From the NCBI GenBank assembly GCA_903907955.1, contig CAIVPZ010000020.1, positions 62,001-126,000 on the forward strand: a stretch of DNA of 64,000 bases, in the 5' to 3' direction. This document shows, one piece after another, positions 51,064 through 59,694 of the stretch; positions within the stretch are counted from its first letter, which is position 1; each line of letters starts with the position of its first letter. A model generated the notes under the pieces. It was not told the DNA's origin. It made no database searches and saw nothing but the letters and a program-made list of their open reading frames with translations. The DNA comes from an uncultured Acetobacteraceae bacterium. GTDB taxonomy: Bacteria > Pseudomonadota > Alphaproteobacteria > Acetobacterales > Acetobacteraceae. Both the position numbers and the translations under genes were made by a program.

Positions 51064-53883
51064 TCAGTGCGCCTCCGCCCAACTGCGCCCGATCCCGGTC
51101 TCCACCACCAGCGGCACCGACAGCGCCGCCGCCCCCTCCATGACCCGCCGCGCCAGCGCGGCGGTCGCCTCGGCCTGTTCCGTCGGCGCTTCGAACAGCA
51201 ACTCGTCGTGGACCTGCAGCAGCATGCGGGCGGACAGGCCGCTGGCTGACAATGCGGCGGGCAGGTGGACCATGGCGCGTTTGATCACGTCGGCGGCGCC
51301 GCCCTGCAATGGCGCGTTGATCGCCTGCCGCTCGGCGTAGGCGCGCCGCGCCGCGTTCCGGTCGTCGATGCCCGGCACCCAGCAGCGCCGGCCGAACGGC
51401 GTGGTGACGAAGCCGGCGATGCGGGCGTCGTCCTTGGTTTTCTCCATGTAGGCGCGGATGGCCGGGTAGCGGGCGAAATAGGCGTCGATATAGGTGCGCG
51501 CCTCGCCGGGCGCGATGCCGAGCTGGCGGGCGAGTCCGAACGCGCTGATGCCGTAGATGATGCCGAAATTGATCGCCTTGGCGCGCCGCCGGGTCATCGG
51601 GTCCATGCCCGCCATCGGTACGCCGAACACTTCGCTGGCGGTGCGGGCGTGGATGTCCTCGCCGGCGGCGAAGCTGGCCTTGAGCTGGGGGATGTCGGCG
51701 ACGTGGGCGAGCAGGCGCAGCTCGATCTGCGAGTAGTCGGCGGAAACCAGCACATGGCCAGGCTCGGCGATGAAGGCGCGGCGGATGCGGCTGCCTTCAT
51801 CGGTGCGGATGGGGATGTTCTGCAGGTTTGGGTCGGTGGAGGAAAGCCGGCCGGTGCTGGCGATGGCCATGGCGAAGCTGGTGTGCACCCGGCCGGTGTC
51901 GGGGTTGATCTGGGTCACCAGCGCGTCGGCGTAGGTGGATTTCAGCTTCTGCAGCTGGCGCCATTCCAGCACCCGGGCGGGCAGGTCGTGGCCCTGCTCG
52001 GCCAGGCCCTGCAGCACGCTGGAATCGGTGCCCCAGGCGCCGGTTTTCATGCGTTTGCCGCCGGACAGCGCCATCCGGTCGAACAGCACCTCGCCCAGTT
52101 GTTTCGGGCTGCCGACATTGAACGGCAAGCCGGCGAGGCGATGGATATCCTGCTCCATCACCGCCATGCGGGCCTCGAAATCCTTCGACATGGCGCGCAG
52201 GTCGTCGGCGTCCACCTTTATCCCGGCGCGCTCCATTTCCAGCAGCACCGGCACCAGCCGGCGCTCCATCTGTTCATAGAGGGCGAGCGCGTGGGTGGTG
52301 CGCAAACTGGGGCGCAGGTGCTGCCAGAGGCGCAGGGTGACGTCGGCGTCCTCGGCGGCGTAGGGGGTGGCGCGGTCGAGCGGCACCTGGCCGAACGGCA
52401 CCCGGGCGCGGCCGGTGCCGGTGACCTGATCGTAGGTGATGCAGGCGTGGTGCAGATGCAGCAGCGCCAGTTCGTCCATGCCGTGGCCGTGGCGGCCGGC
52501 GTCCTGGGCGTAGGAAATCAGCATGGCGTCGTCCAGCGGCGCCGCCAGCGGGGCGCCGGCGCGGGCGAGGATCAGCAGGTCGAACTTGGCGTTCAGGAAC
52601 ACTTTCAGCACCGCCGGATCGGCGAGCAGCGGGGCGAGCGCGGCGATGGCGTGTTCGACCGGCACCTGCTCGGGGGCGTTGCCCGCGGCGTCGGCGTGAC
52701 GCAGCGGCACATAGCAGGCGCGGCCCGGCGCGGTGGCCAGCGAGAAGCCGACCAGATTGGCGCGCATGGCATCCAACCCGTCGGTTTCGGTGTCGATCGC
52801 CACGGCGCCGGCAGCGGTGGCCTCGGCGATCCAGGCGTGCAGCGCGTCCAGGGTGGTGACGGTCATGTATGGGCCATAACCGTCGCTGGCGGCGGCGGCA
52901 GGCACCGGGGCGGGCTGGGCAGTTGGCGGGCCGGCGAAGGCGAACGCGCCCTGCGGGCCGCCTGCTGGCGGCGGCGGTGGCAGCGGCGCCGGGGACGGGG
53001 CCTGGTCGTCCAGACCCAGCCGCAGCGCGGTGCTGCGGAACCCCTGCGCATGCAGCCAGGTCGCCAGCCGGGCGCGGTCGAGTTCGCGCACCACGAGGTC
53101 TTCCAGCGGCACCGGCAGCGGGGCGTCGTCGCGCAACTGGACCAACTGGCGGGAGAGGCGGGCCGCCTCGGCGTGGGCGATCAGATTGTCTTTCTTCTTC
53201 GATGGCTTCATCGACGGCGCCGCGGCCAGCACCGCTTCCAGGTCGCCGTATTCGGTGATCAGCTGGGCGGCGGTTTTCGGGCCGATGCCGGGTACGCCGG
53301 GCACGTTGTCCACCGAATCGCCCATCAACGCCTGCACCTCGACCAGCCGGTCGGGCGCGACCCCCCATTTCTCCATCACCTCGGCGGGGCCGATCGGTTT
53401 TTCCTTCATCGGGTCCAGCATGCTGATGCCGGGCCGGATGAGTTGCATCAGATCCTTATCGGAGGAAACGATGGTTGTGCTGCCACCCTGCGCTTCACAG
53501 GCCCGGGCGTACGAGGCGATCAGGTCGTCGGCCTCCCAGTCCGGGAGTTCGATCGCCGGGACGCCAAAGGCGGCGGTGGCGTCGCGCACCAGGGCGAATT
53601 GCGGGCGCAATTCTTCCGGCAACTCGGGGCGCTGGGCCTTGTAGCGGTCGTACAGCCGGTTGCGGAAGGTGAGGCGGCCGGCGTCGAAGATGACGGCGAA
53701 ATGCGTGCCGACGTGGTTCTTCAGCAGGCGCGCCAGCATGTTGGTGAAGCCGAACACGGCGTTCACCGGCACCCCGTCCGGCCGGGTCATCGGCGGCAGG
53801 GCGTGGAAGGCGCGGAAGATGAAGCCCGATCCGTCGATGAGAATCAGGTGGGGCGCCGCCGCGGCGCCCGGGGCGGCGTTCAG
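51064..53883 (-). CDS. polA: DNA polymerase I
   Basis: Replicative repair polymerase of about 939 residues with all three domains: 5'-nuclease (HLILIDGSGFIFRAFHALPP, DWEADDLIASYA, GDSVDNVPGVPGIGPKTAAQL), 3'-5' exonuclease (VAIDTETDGLDAMRANLVGFSL, later YAAEDADVTLRLW) and polymerase (STDPNLQNIPIRT, VSADYSQIELRLLAHVA, RRRAKAINFGIIYGIS, LLQVHDELLFEAP). The start is unusual: no ATG, GTG or TTG lies just before the nuclease domain. A CTG at 53883 overlaps the upstream TGA as CTGA, mirroring the ATGA and GTGA overlaps elsewhere. A GTG in frame about 20 codons further upstream is the alternative. Confidence 0.96.
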   Translation of the reverse strand: MNAAPGAAAAPHLILIDGSGFIFRAFHALPPMTRPDGVPVNAVFGFTNMLARLLKNHVGTHFAVIFDAGRLTFRNRLYDRYKAQRPELPEELRPQFALVRDATAAFGVPAIELPDWEADDLIASYARACEAQGGSTTIVSSDKDLMQLIRPGISMLDPMKEKPIGPAEVMEKWGVAPDRLVEVQALMGDSVDNVPGVPGIGPKTAAQLITEYGDLEAVLAAAPSMKPSKKKDNLIAHAEAARLSRQLVQLRDDAPLPVPLEDLVVRELDRARLATWLHAQGFRSTALRLGLDDQAPSPAPLPPPPPAGGPQGAFAFAGPPTAQPAPVPAAAASDGYGPYMTVTTLDALHAWIAEATAAGAVAIDTETDGLDAMRANLVGFSLATAPGRACYVPLRHADAAGNAPEQVPVEHAIAALAPLLADPAVLKVFLNAKFDLLILARAGAPLAAPLDDAMLISYAQDAGRHGHGMDELALLHLHHACITYDQVTGTGRARVPFGQVPLDRATPYAAEDADVTLRLWQHLRPSLRTTHALALYEQMERRLVPVLLEMERAGIKVDADDLRAMSKDFEARMAVMEQDIHRLAGLPFNVGSPKQLGEVLFDRMALSGGKRMKTGAWGTDSSVLQGLAEQGHDLPARVLEWRQLQKLKSTYADALVTQINPDTGRVHTSFAMAIASTGRLSSTDPNLQNIPIRTDEGSRIRRAFIAEPGHVLVSADYSQIELRLLAHVADIPQLKASFAAGEDIHARTASEVFGVPMAGMDPMTRRRAKAINFGIIYGISAFGLARQLGIAPGEARTYIDAYFARYPAIRAYMEKTKDDARIAGFVTTPFGRRCWVPGIDDRNAARRAYAERQAINAPLQGGAADVIKRAMVHLPAALSASGLSARMLLQVHDELLFEAPTEQAEATAALARRVMEGAAALSVPLVVETGIGRSWAEAH

Positions 53884-54077
53884 TGCGCGTCCCCGCCGCC
53901 GGCGCCCGGATTGAGCACATACAGGCGGGAACAGTAGGGGCACATCACCTGGCGGTCGGCGATGCGCAGGAAGACGCGCGGATGGCCGAGCCCGCCATTG
54001 CCGCCGTCGCAGGCGACGATGCGGTCGTCGACGTGGATGATTTCGGTGGGCGCAGGCTTGGCGGAGCCGTCCGGCAT
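53880..54077 (-). CDS. CHCC-type zinc-finger protein
   Basis: A 65-residue protein, MPDGSAKPAPTEIIHVDDRI..., with zinc ligands in VACDGGNGGLGHPRVFL and VMCPYCSRLYVL (Cys-His-Cys-Cys). This zf-CHCC family is related to the NDUFS6 complex I subunit; in bacteria it is a small protein of uncertain role, often upstream of a DNA polymerase or transporter gene in alphaproteobacteria. GAGG precedes the ATG. Its stop overlaps the polA CTG. Confidence 0.85.
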   Translation of the reverse strand: MPDGSAKPAPTEIIHVDDRIVACDGGNGGLGHPRVFLRIADRQVMCPYCSRLYVLNPGAGGGDAH

Positions 54078-54204
54078 GGGGACCTCGGAAGTTGGGGGGT
54101 TTCCCCGGGGGGCGTGCGGCATGATAGCCATGGGGGCTGTGCATTCAACCTCGCGCCCGCCATTCCGTCCTGCTATCGCCCGGGCGCCTCGTTGCGCCGG
54201 CAGG

Positions 54205-55197
54205 GTGACGCGGCGCGGCGTGCTCGGGCTGGGCGCTGCGGTGGCGCTGGGCGGGTGCGTGTCGATGGGGGCCCCGCCGGGCCCGGCGGTGGAGGCCGCA
54301 TCGATGACCGAGGATGCGTTCACCATGCCGGACGGGGCGCGGCTGCCCTACCGCACCTGGCTGCCCGAGGGCAGGCCGCAGGCGGTGGTGCTGGCACTGC
54401 ACGGCTTCAATGACAGCCGCGACGCCTGGGAATACCCGGCGCCGGCATTCGCTGCTGCCGGGGTGGCGGTGTATTCGCCCGACCTGCGCTGTTTCGGTGC
54501 GGCACCCGGGCGCGGGCTGTGGCCGGGTACCGACGGGCTGGTGGCGGATGCGGCCGAGATGGTGCGGCTGGTGCGGGCGCTGCATCCGGGGGTGCCGTTG
54601 GTGCTGATGGGCGAGAGCATGGGGGCGGCCGTGCTGATGGTGCTGGCGACCGGCAAGCTGGCGCCGCCCGACGTGTCGTATGTGCTGATCGCGCCGGCGG
54701 TATGGGGCCGGGCGCGGATGAATTTCGTGCTCTCCGGCGCGCTGTGGCTGGCGGTGACGCTGGTGCCTGGCCTGGCGATGACGCGCGGGCCGGTGCAGAT
54801 CACCGCCAGCGACAATCGCGAGGCGCTGATCCGGCTTTCGACCGATCCGCTGACCGTCCGGCGGACGCGCATGGATGCGCTGGGCGGGCTGGTGAAACTG
54901 ATGGACGCGGCCCTGGCGGCGGCGCCGCGCATGCGGGTGCCCAGCCTGTTTCTGTATGGTGGCAGGGACGAACTGGTGCCCAGGGCAGCGACGGCGGCGA
55001 CCTGGCAGGCATTGCCGCGCGGCGGGACGGGCGGGCCGCGGATTGCGTATTATCCGGACGGGTATCACCTGCTGCTGCGGGACCATGCCCGCGCCGTGCC
55101 GATCGGCGACATCGTGGCCTGGCTGCGCGACCCGCTCGTCGCACTGCCCTCCGGGGCGGAGCGGGCGGCGCAATTGTGGCTGGAAGCGCAGGATTGA
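54205..55197 (+). CDS. Lipoprotein alpha/beta-hydrolase (monoacylglycerol lipase-like)
   Basis: A 330-residue serine hydrolase with a twin-Arg-like lipoprotein leader: VTRRGVLGLGAAVALGGC from GTG 54205 (ATGs at 54121 and 54130 would give a long non-leader extension). VVLALHGFNDSRDAWEYPAPAFAAAGV, LVLMGESMGAAVLMVLA (nucleophile in GESMG), SLFLYGGRDELVP and YPDGYHLLLRDH give a full catalytic triad in the serine-aminopeptidase S33/monoacylglycerol lipase group. Likely periplasmic lipid esterase. Divergent from the zinc-finger gene. Confidence 0.85.
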   Translation: MTRRGVLGLGAAVALGGCVSMGAPPGPAVEAASMTEDAFTMPDGARLPYRTWLPEGRPQAVVLALHGFNDSRDAWEYPAPAFAAAGVAVYSPDLRCFGAAPGRGLWPGTDGLVADAAEMVRLVRALHPGVPLVLMGESMGAAVLMVLATGKLAPPDVSYVLIAPAVWGRARMNFVLSGALWLAVTLVPGLAMTRGPVQITASDNREALIRLSTDPLTVRRTRMDALGGLVKLMDAALAAAPRMRVPSLFLYGGRDELVPRAATAATWQALPRGGTGGPRIAYYPDGYHLLLRDHARAVPIGDIVAWLRDPLVALPSGAERAAQLWLEAQD

Positions 55198-55500
55198 AGC
55201 GCTGCAGCGGTTCCCATCTTGTTCCGGTTCTGGGTTCCTTGGCCTGCGGCGTTGTGCCCGCGCATGGACTCCGGCGCCGCCTGGTTGATGACGCAGTCGG
55301 TGTGGCCGGCGCACGGCAGTTCCAGGAAGTTCATTCTGCTCCCCGGTCAGGATCGACTCGCCGTTGATCAGCGTGGCTGCCGGTACCAGCCGGCCGTTCA
55401 GGCGCAGGCCGAGGGTGGGGGAAACCAGCACGCCCCGGCTGGCTTTCGCGCGCCCGTCCGGTCGGCGGCGTGCCACTCGACGCATGTTGGCGATTCGGGC
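55198..55500 (-). pseudogene. Decayed Hint-domain (Hedgehog/intein-like) gene fragment
   Basis: On the minus strand one frame reads SRGVLVSPTLGLRLNGRLVPAATLINGESI, close to the Hint pattern LSPxHxVxxxGxLVPAxxLxNGxSI found in many acetobacterial proteins. A second frame continues it as NFLELPCAGHTDCVINQAAPES, resembling the ELxxHDxxLAxGxPAES block. The two frames differ by one phase near 55320-55335 and no start or N-terminal part is present. It is the only content of this gap between the lipase-like gene and sapC. Family assignment is by motif recall. Confidence 0.5.
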
Positions 55501-55559
55501 AGATTGATCCCGCCAGCGGCGCGCCTTGCCTGCGCCGTTCCGGAAACAGGATCGCAGTC

Positions 55560-56315
55560 ATGTCCGACCCCATGGTTCCCGCCGGGACTGTCCTGCCGCT
55601 GTTCTTCAAGCGGGTGGTCGGCGTGAACGCCGAGCTGCACGGGGGTCTGCGGCTCGATCGCAACACCGGCTACGGCCATGCGGCAACGGCGCAGTCGGTG
55701 CCGATCGGGCTCGGCGAGATCGAGGCGGTGTCGCAGCACTATCCCATCCTGTTCGCCAGCGGCCCGCACCCCACCGCGGTGGCGCTGCTGGGCCTGCGCG
55801 AGGGCGAGAATCTGTTCGTGCTGCCGGATGGCAGATGGCGCGGCGACGGCTACGTGCCCGCCTATGTGCGCGGCTTCCCGTTCGTCTTCGTCGAGGACCA
55901 GGGTAACAGGACGACCTATGTCGGCATGGAGCCGGACGCCCCCTGCCTGCGCCTCGATTCCGGTGCTCCGCTGTTCGAGGACGGCAAGCCGACCGCGGCG
56001 CTGAACGAGAGCGTGGCATTCTGCTCCGCCCTGCGTGACAACCTCAACGCCGCCGCCGCGCTTGGCCGCGCATTGGAAGCCGAGGGCCTGCTGGAGGAGG
56101 AGGAGGCGAAGATCACCTTCACCCATGGCGGCGCCTCGCATGTGCGCGGTTTCAAGATCGTCAGGCCCGAACGCCTCGAGCGGGTCAGCGACGAGACCTT
56201 TCTGGACTGGCGCCGCCGCGGCTGGCTCGGCCCGCTTTATGCGCATCTGTATTCGATGGCGCGGTGGGCCAGGCTGGTCGAACTGGCCGCGCCGCCGGTG
56301 CCGCAGGCGAACTGA
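55560..56315 (+). CDS. SapC family protein
   Basis: A 251-residue member of the SapC family, named after an S-layer-related protein of Campylobacter but widespread in proteobacteria and of unknown biochemical role. Signature segments: PIGLGEIEAVSQHYPILFASG, VALLGLREGENLFV, WRGDGYVPAYVRGFPFVFVED, APCLRLDSGAPLFEDG, and a C-terminal GFKIVRPERLERVSDETFLDWRRRGWLGPLYAHLYSM. No export signal is seen. Preceded by the Hint remnant and followed by 189 bp before aarC. Confidence 0.88.
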   Translation: MSDPMVPAGTVLPLFFKRVVGVNAELHGGLRLDRNTGYGHAATAQSVPIGLGEIEAVSQHYPILFASGPHPTAVALLGLREGENLFVLPDGRWRGDGYVPAYVRGFPFVFVEDQGNRTTYVGMEPDAPCLRLDSGAPLFEDGKPTAALNESVAFCSALRDNLNAAAALGRALEAEGLLEEEEAKITFTHGGASHVRGFKIVRPERLERVSDETFLDWRRRGWLGPLYAHLYSMARWARLVELAAPPVPQAN

Positions 56316-56504
56316 GCCCCGCTTCAGCCAGGCCGGCGCACGGGCTTGCATCCGCGACCGGCGGCGACGGATCAGGTGATGGCGTGCGTGGCGGTGGGGG
56401 CGGCTGCGCGTTCATCGAAACGCCTTCGGGATTGATCAAGCCAACGTTACCGTTCAGATAACCGCACGATCCGGCGCGCCCCACGCCGCGAGGGAGGAGG
56501 CCGC

Positions 56505-57995
56505 ATGTATCGCGATCGCATTCGTATGAATTCGCTCTGGGGCCGGGTGATGAGCCCGGAGGAAGCTGCGCTGATGATCCACGACGGTATGGTCGTGGGC
56601 ATGAGCGGCTTCACCCGCGCCGGCGACTGCAAGGAGGTGCCGTTCGCACTTGCCGAGCGGGCGCGGCAGGAGCCGCTGAAGATCACCCTGATGACCGGCG
56701 CCTCGCTCGGCAACGACATCGACCAGATCCTGGCCGAGGCCGACGTGATCGCCCGCCGCATCCCCTTCCAGGGCGACCCGACGCTGCGGCGCAAGATCAA
56801 CGCCGGCGAGGTCATGTTCATCGACCAGCACCTGAGCGAGACGGTCGAGCTGCTGCGCTCGCGACAGATTCCGGCGATCGACATCGCCGTGGTGGAGGCC
56901 ACCGCCATCACCGCGGAAGGCGGCATCGTGCCGACCACCTCGGTGGGCAATTCCGCCAGCTTCGCCGTGCTGGCGCCGAAGGTGATTGTGGAGGTCAACC
57001 TGACCATGCCGCATGAGCTGGAGGGGCTGCACGACATCTACTTCCCCACCTACCGGCCGTACCGCTCGCCGATTCCGGTGACCGCCGCGGACAGCCGGAT
57101 CGGGCTGCCCGCCATCCCGATCGATCCGCAGAAGATCGCCGGCATCGTGATCACCCGCAAGGCGGACAGCCCGTCGCGGCTGGAACAGCCGGACGAGGAA
57201 ACCCGGGCGATCGCCGGTCACCTCGAGGCCTTCCTCACGCGGGAAGTGCGGGCCGGCCGGCTGTCGCCCTCGCTGCAGCCGCTGCAGGTGGGCATCGGCA
57301 GCATCGCGAATGCGGTGATGCACGGCTTCCTGGACAGCCGCTTCACCAATCTGACGATGTATTCCGAAGTGCTGCAGGACAGCACCTTCGAACTGATGGA
57401 TGCCGGCAAGCTGCGCTTCGCCTCCGGCTCGTCCTTCACCCTGTCGGCCGACCGCTACGGGCAGGTGCTGTCCGATCTGCCGCGCTACCGTGACCGCATG
57501 GTGCTGCGGCCGCAGGAGATCAGCAACCATCCGGAGGTGGCGCGCCGGCTCGGCATCATCGCCATCAACACCGCGCTGGAATGCGACATCTATGGCAACG
57601 TCAACTCGACGCATGTCGGCGGCACGCACATGATGAACGGCATCGGCGGCTCGGGCGATTTCGCCCGCAACGCGCATTTTTCGGTGTTCGTGACCAAGTC
57701 GATCGCCAAGCGCGGCGCCATTTCCAGCATCGTGCCGATGGTTTCGCACGTGGACCACACCGAACACGACGTGGACATCATCGCCACCGAAATCGGGCTG
57801 GCCGATCTGCGCGGCCTGGCGCCGCGCGAGCGTGCCGAGCTGGTGATCAACAATTGCGCCCATCCGACCTACCGCGGCGAACTGATGGAGTATTTCCGCG
57901 CGGCGTGCCGGCGCGGCGGGCAGACGCCGCATGTGCTGGAGGAGGCGCTGGGCTGGCACGTGCGGGCGCGGGAAACCGGGCGCATGCTGGGGTGA
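56505..57995 (+). CDS. aarC: Succinyl-CoA:acetate CoA-transferase, AarC type
   Basis: A 496-residue class I CoA-transferase that makes acetyl-CoA from acetate using succinyl-CoA, known from acetic acid bacteria as an acetate-resistance TCA variant. AALMIHDGMVVGMSGFTRAGDCKEVP, GIGSIANAVMHGF and TMYSEVLQDSTFELMD (catalytic Glu near residue 288) are diagnostic, with SHVDHTEHDVDIIATEIGLADLRGL and INNCAHPTYRGELMEYF at the C-terminus. GGAGGAGG lies about 6 nt before the ATG. A repeat copy touches its stop codon. Confidence 0.93.
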   Translation: MYRDRIRMNSLWGRVMSPEEAALMIHDGMVVGMSGFTRAGDCKEVPFALAERARQEPLKITLMTGASLGNDIDQILAEADVIARRIPFQGDPTLRRKINAGEVMFIDQHLSETVELLRSRQIPAIDIAVVEATAITAEGGIVPTTSVGNSASFAVLAPKVIVEVNLTMPHELEGLHDIYFPTYRPYRSPIPVTAADSRIGLPAIPIDPQKIAGIVITRKADSPSRLEQPDEETRAIAGHLEAFLTREVRAGRLSPSLQPLQVGIGSIANAVMHGFLDSRFTNLTMYSEVLQDSTFELMDAGKLRFASGSSFTLSADRYGQVLSDLPRYRDRMVLRPQEISNHPEVARRLGIIAINTALECDIYGNVNSTHVGGTHMMNGIGGSGDFARNAHFSVFVTKSIAKRGAISSIVPMVSHVDHTEHDVDIIATEIGLADLRGLAPRERAELVINNCAHPTYRGELMEYFRAACRRGGQTPHVLEEALGWHVRARETGRMLG

Positions 57996-58064
57996 AGCAA
58001 GGCCAGGGCGCTGCCCTGGACCCGCAAGGGGGCAGTGGCCCCCTTGACCCCCATTCATTAGGCT
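57996..58064 (+). repeat. Double-hairpin interspersed repeat, copy 11
   Basis: GCAAGGCCAGGGC-GCT-GCCCTGG and CAAGGGGGC-AGTG-GCCCCCTTG, right end ACCCCCATTCATTAGG. Left end directly follows the aarC stop. Confidence 0.88.
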
Positions 58065-58119
58065 CTATGCCGCGCTCGGTGGGGTGCGGGGCAACGCTCA
58101 ATCCATCAGGCGATGGTTA

Positions 58120-58599
58120 CTACTCCATAAAACCAAGCGTCAGAACCTCCAGCACGACCATGGCGACAGCCATGATGCAAACGAACCTGTAACGCCTCCA
58201 CCAATAGAGCGTTCCGGCCCAGACCAACAGGAAAACAGGCACAGAATATAACAGAAAGACAGTGCCATCAAAAATCCGGCTCGACCAGCCGTTATTGAAC
58301 CCAGCCTTGAGCAAGGAAACCGCTATTGCTGGAAAGACGATCAGGAATCGCGGCCAGCCGATCGTGAAAGACCAGAAGAAATCCACTGCCCGCTGGGAAC
58401 ATGCAGATTCTATAACGCCGAACATGTCTATGTATGGAAGGCAGCTTGGCTCGGACGGCTGCGGATGCGTGACCGCAAAGCCGATCAGTCCACCGATGGC
58501 AAGGTAAAACAGGAACCACCCCGACAGCGTATGCAACCGTCCCAGGAGACGGTGCAGGAGACTGTTCCGACGCGCAGTTTCCATCGCATCCATCGCCAT
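58120..58599 (-). CDS. Multi-pass membrane protein of unknown function
   Basis: A 159-residue protein with about four hydrophobic segments (GWFLFYLAIGGLIGFAV, FTIGWPRFLIVFPAIAVSLL, GTVFLLYSVPVFLLVWAGTLYWW, FVCIMAVAMVVLEVLTLGF). Two Cys lie in the first external loop (EPSCLPYIDMFGVIESACSQ). Its DNA is clearly lower in GC than the neighbours and uses A/T-ending codons, suggesting horizontal acquisition. No family recognised; the start may be either of the two nearby Met codons. Confidence 0.7.
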   Translation of the reverse strand: MAMDAMETARRNSLLHRLLGRLHTLSGWFLFYLAIGGLIGFAVTHPQPSEPSCLPYIDMFGVIESACSQRAVDFFWSFTIGWPRFLIVFPAIAVSLLKAGFNNGWSSRIFDGTVFLLYSVPVFLLVWAGTLYWWRRYRFVCIMAVAMVVLEVLTLGFME

Positions 58600-58625
58600 C
58601 CAATCGAAAAATCGCCCGCCTCCGT

Positions 58626-59153
58626 CTAGACCACCGCTTTGATATCCACCATCAGCTCGTTGCCCAAATGCTCCAGCGCGCTGCGCACGTGCAGCGCCAC
58701 ATCGAGCGCCGGCGACGGCGCGCGCAGCCGCGCCTCGGCGCGGAACAGCGCCTCACCCGAGAACGAGCCGCTGAGCACGTCGGTGGTCAGCTCCTCGATG
58801 TTGACGCCGCAGTTCCACAGCGCCTGGGTGAAGTCGCGCACGATGCCTGGCCGGTCGTGGCCGACCACCTCGAGGTGCAGGATGGTCTGCGCCGGCCCGG
58901 GCGGCTCGGTGGTGCCGGCTTCCATGGTCACCCGCAGGCCCTGGTCCTGCAGCCCCGCCAGCGCCGCGGTCAGGGCCGCGATTTCGTCCGGGGGCACCCT
59001 TATCAGTGCGATGCCGGCGAACTGCCCGCCCAGCCGCGCCATCCGGCTTTCCAGCCAGCTGCCGCCGCGCTCGGCCACCAGCTCGGCCAGGATGCGCACC
59101 AGCCCCGGCCGGTCCGGTCCGATCAGCGTCAGGATGAGCGGGGACTGCGTCAC
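58626..59153 (-). CDS. gcvR: GcvR-like tandem ACT-domain protein
   Basis: A 175-residue protein made of two ACT domains: LILTLIGPDRPGLVRILAELVAERGGSWLESRM and, at about residue 90, LHLEVVGHDRPGIVRDFTQALWNCGVNIEEL. This is the GcvR layout, a glycine-sensing regulator of the glycine cleavage system in enterobacteria; in alphaproteobacteria the target is unproven. No DNA-binding domain is present. Confidence 0.85.
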   Translation of the reverse strand: MTQSPLILTLIGPDRPGLVRILAELVAERGGSWLESRMARLGGQFAGIALIRVPPDEIAALTAALAGLQDQGLRVTMEAGTTEPPGPAQTILHLEVVGHDRPGIVRDFTQALWNCGVNIEELTTDVLSGSFSGEALFRAEARLRAPSPALDVALHVRSALEHLGNELMVDIKAVV

Positions 59154-59223
59154 GCTTTCATTCCTTGCAACGTGCCGTCAGAGTGGCCGGGCCGGCGCGA
59201 TTGCACAAGGCGCCGGCCGCATC

Positions 59224-59694
59224 TCAGCCCTTCGGGCGGCGCCGGTACAGCAGCATGCCGCGCGTGGTCATCACTGCCTCGCCGTGCTGGTTCAGCACTT
59301 CGGTGAACGACCGCACGATGCCGCGGTCCGGCCGGCTGCGCGACCCCACCGCTTCCTGCACGGTCACCCGCACCCGCAGCCGGTCGCCCGGCCGCACCGG
59401 ACGCAGCCAGCGCAATTCGTCCACCCCGGGCGAACCCAGGCTGGCATTGGGCGGGATGAAGTTTTCCACCAGCAGCCGCATCATCACCGCCGCGGTGTGC
59501 CAGCCGCTGGCGATCAGGCCGCCATACATGGTCGCCTTGGCCGCCTCGGGGTCGGTGTGGAAAATCTGCGGGTCGTAGCGCCCGGCGAAGGCGACGATCT
59601 CCGCCTCCGTCATCTCATGGTCGCCGAACTCGGTGACGTCGCCGGGGTGGAAGTCCTCGAACCAGCGCTCCAACGCGCGCTCCGGGGCAGGCAT
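59224..59694 (-). CDS. MaoC-family hot-dog dehydratase
   Basis: A 156-residue (R)-specific enoyl-CoA hydratase-like protein. EIVAFAGRYDPQIFHTDPEAA holds the catalytic Asp/His pair, with YGGLIASGWHTAAVMMRL and LRWLRPVRPGDRLRVRVTV following. The usual role is hydration of trans-2-enoyl-CoA in fatty acid or PHA metabolism. ATG 59694 is preceded by GGGAG. Divergent from the hydrogenase operon (186-bp gap). Confidence 0.9.
   Translation of the reverse strand: MPAPERALERWFEDFHPGDVTEFGDHEMTEAEIVAFAGRYDPQIFHTDPEAAKATMYGGLIASGWHTAAVMMRLLVENFIPPNASLGSPGVDELRWLRPVRPGDRLRVRVTVQEAVGSRSRPDRGIVRSFTEVLNQHGEAVMTTRGMLLYRRRPKG

Noticed and set aside
51265-53937. 890-codon open frame antisense to polA
   Set aside because: Artefact of high GC at third positions; composition is Gly/Val/His-rich with no motif, and PolA is complete on the other strand.
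511-58064. CRISPR-like array or insertion sequence as the source of the repeats
   Set aside because: Copies are dispersed, not evenly spaced, and no transposase or terminal-repeat-bounded gene is seen in the window.
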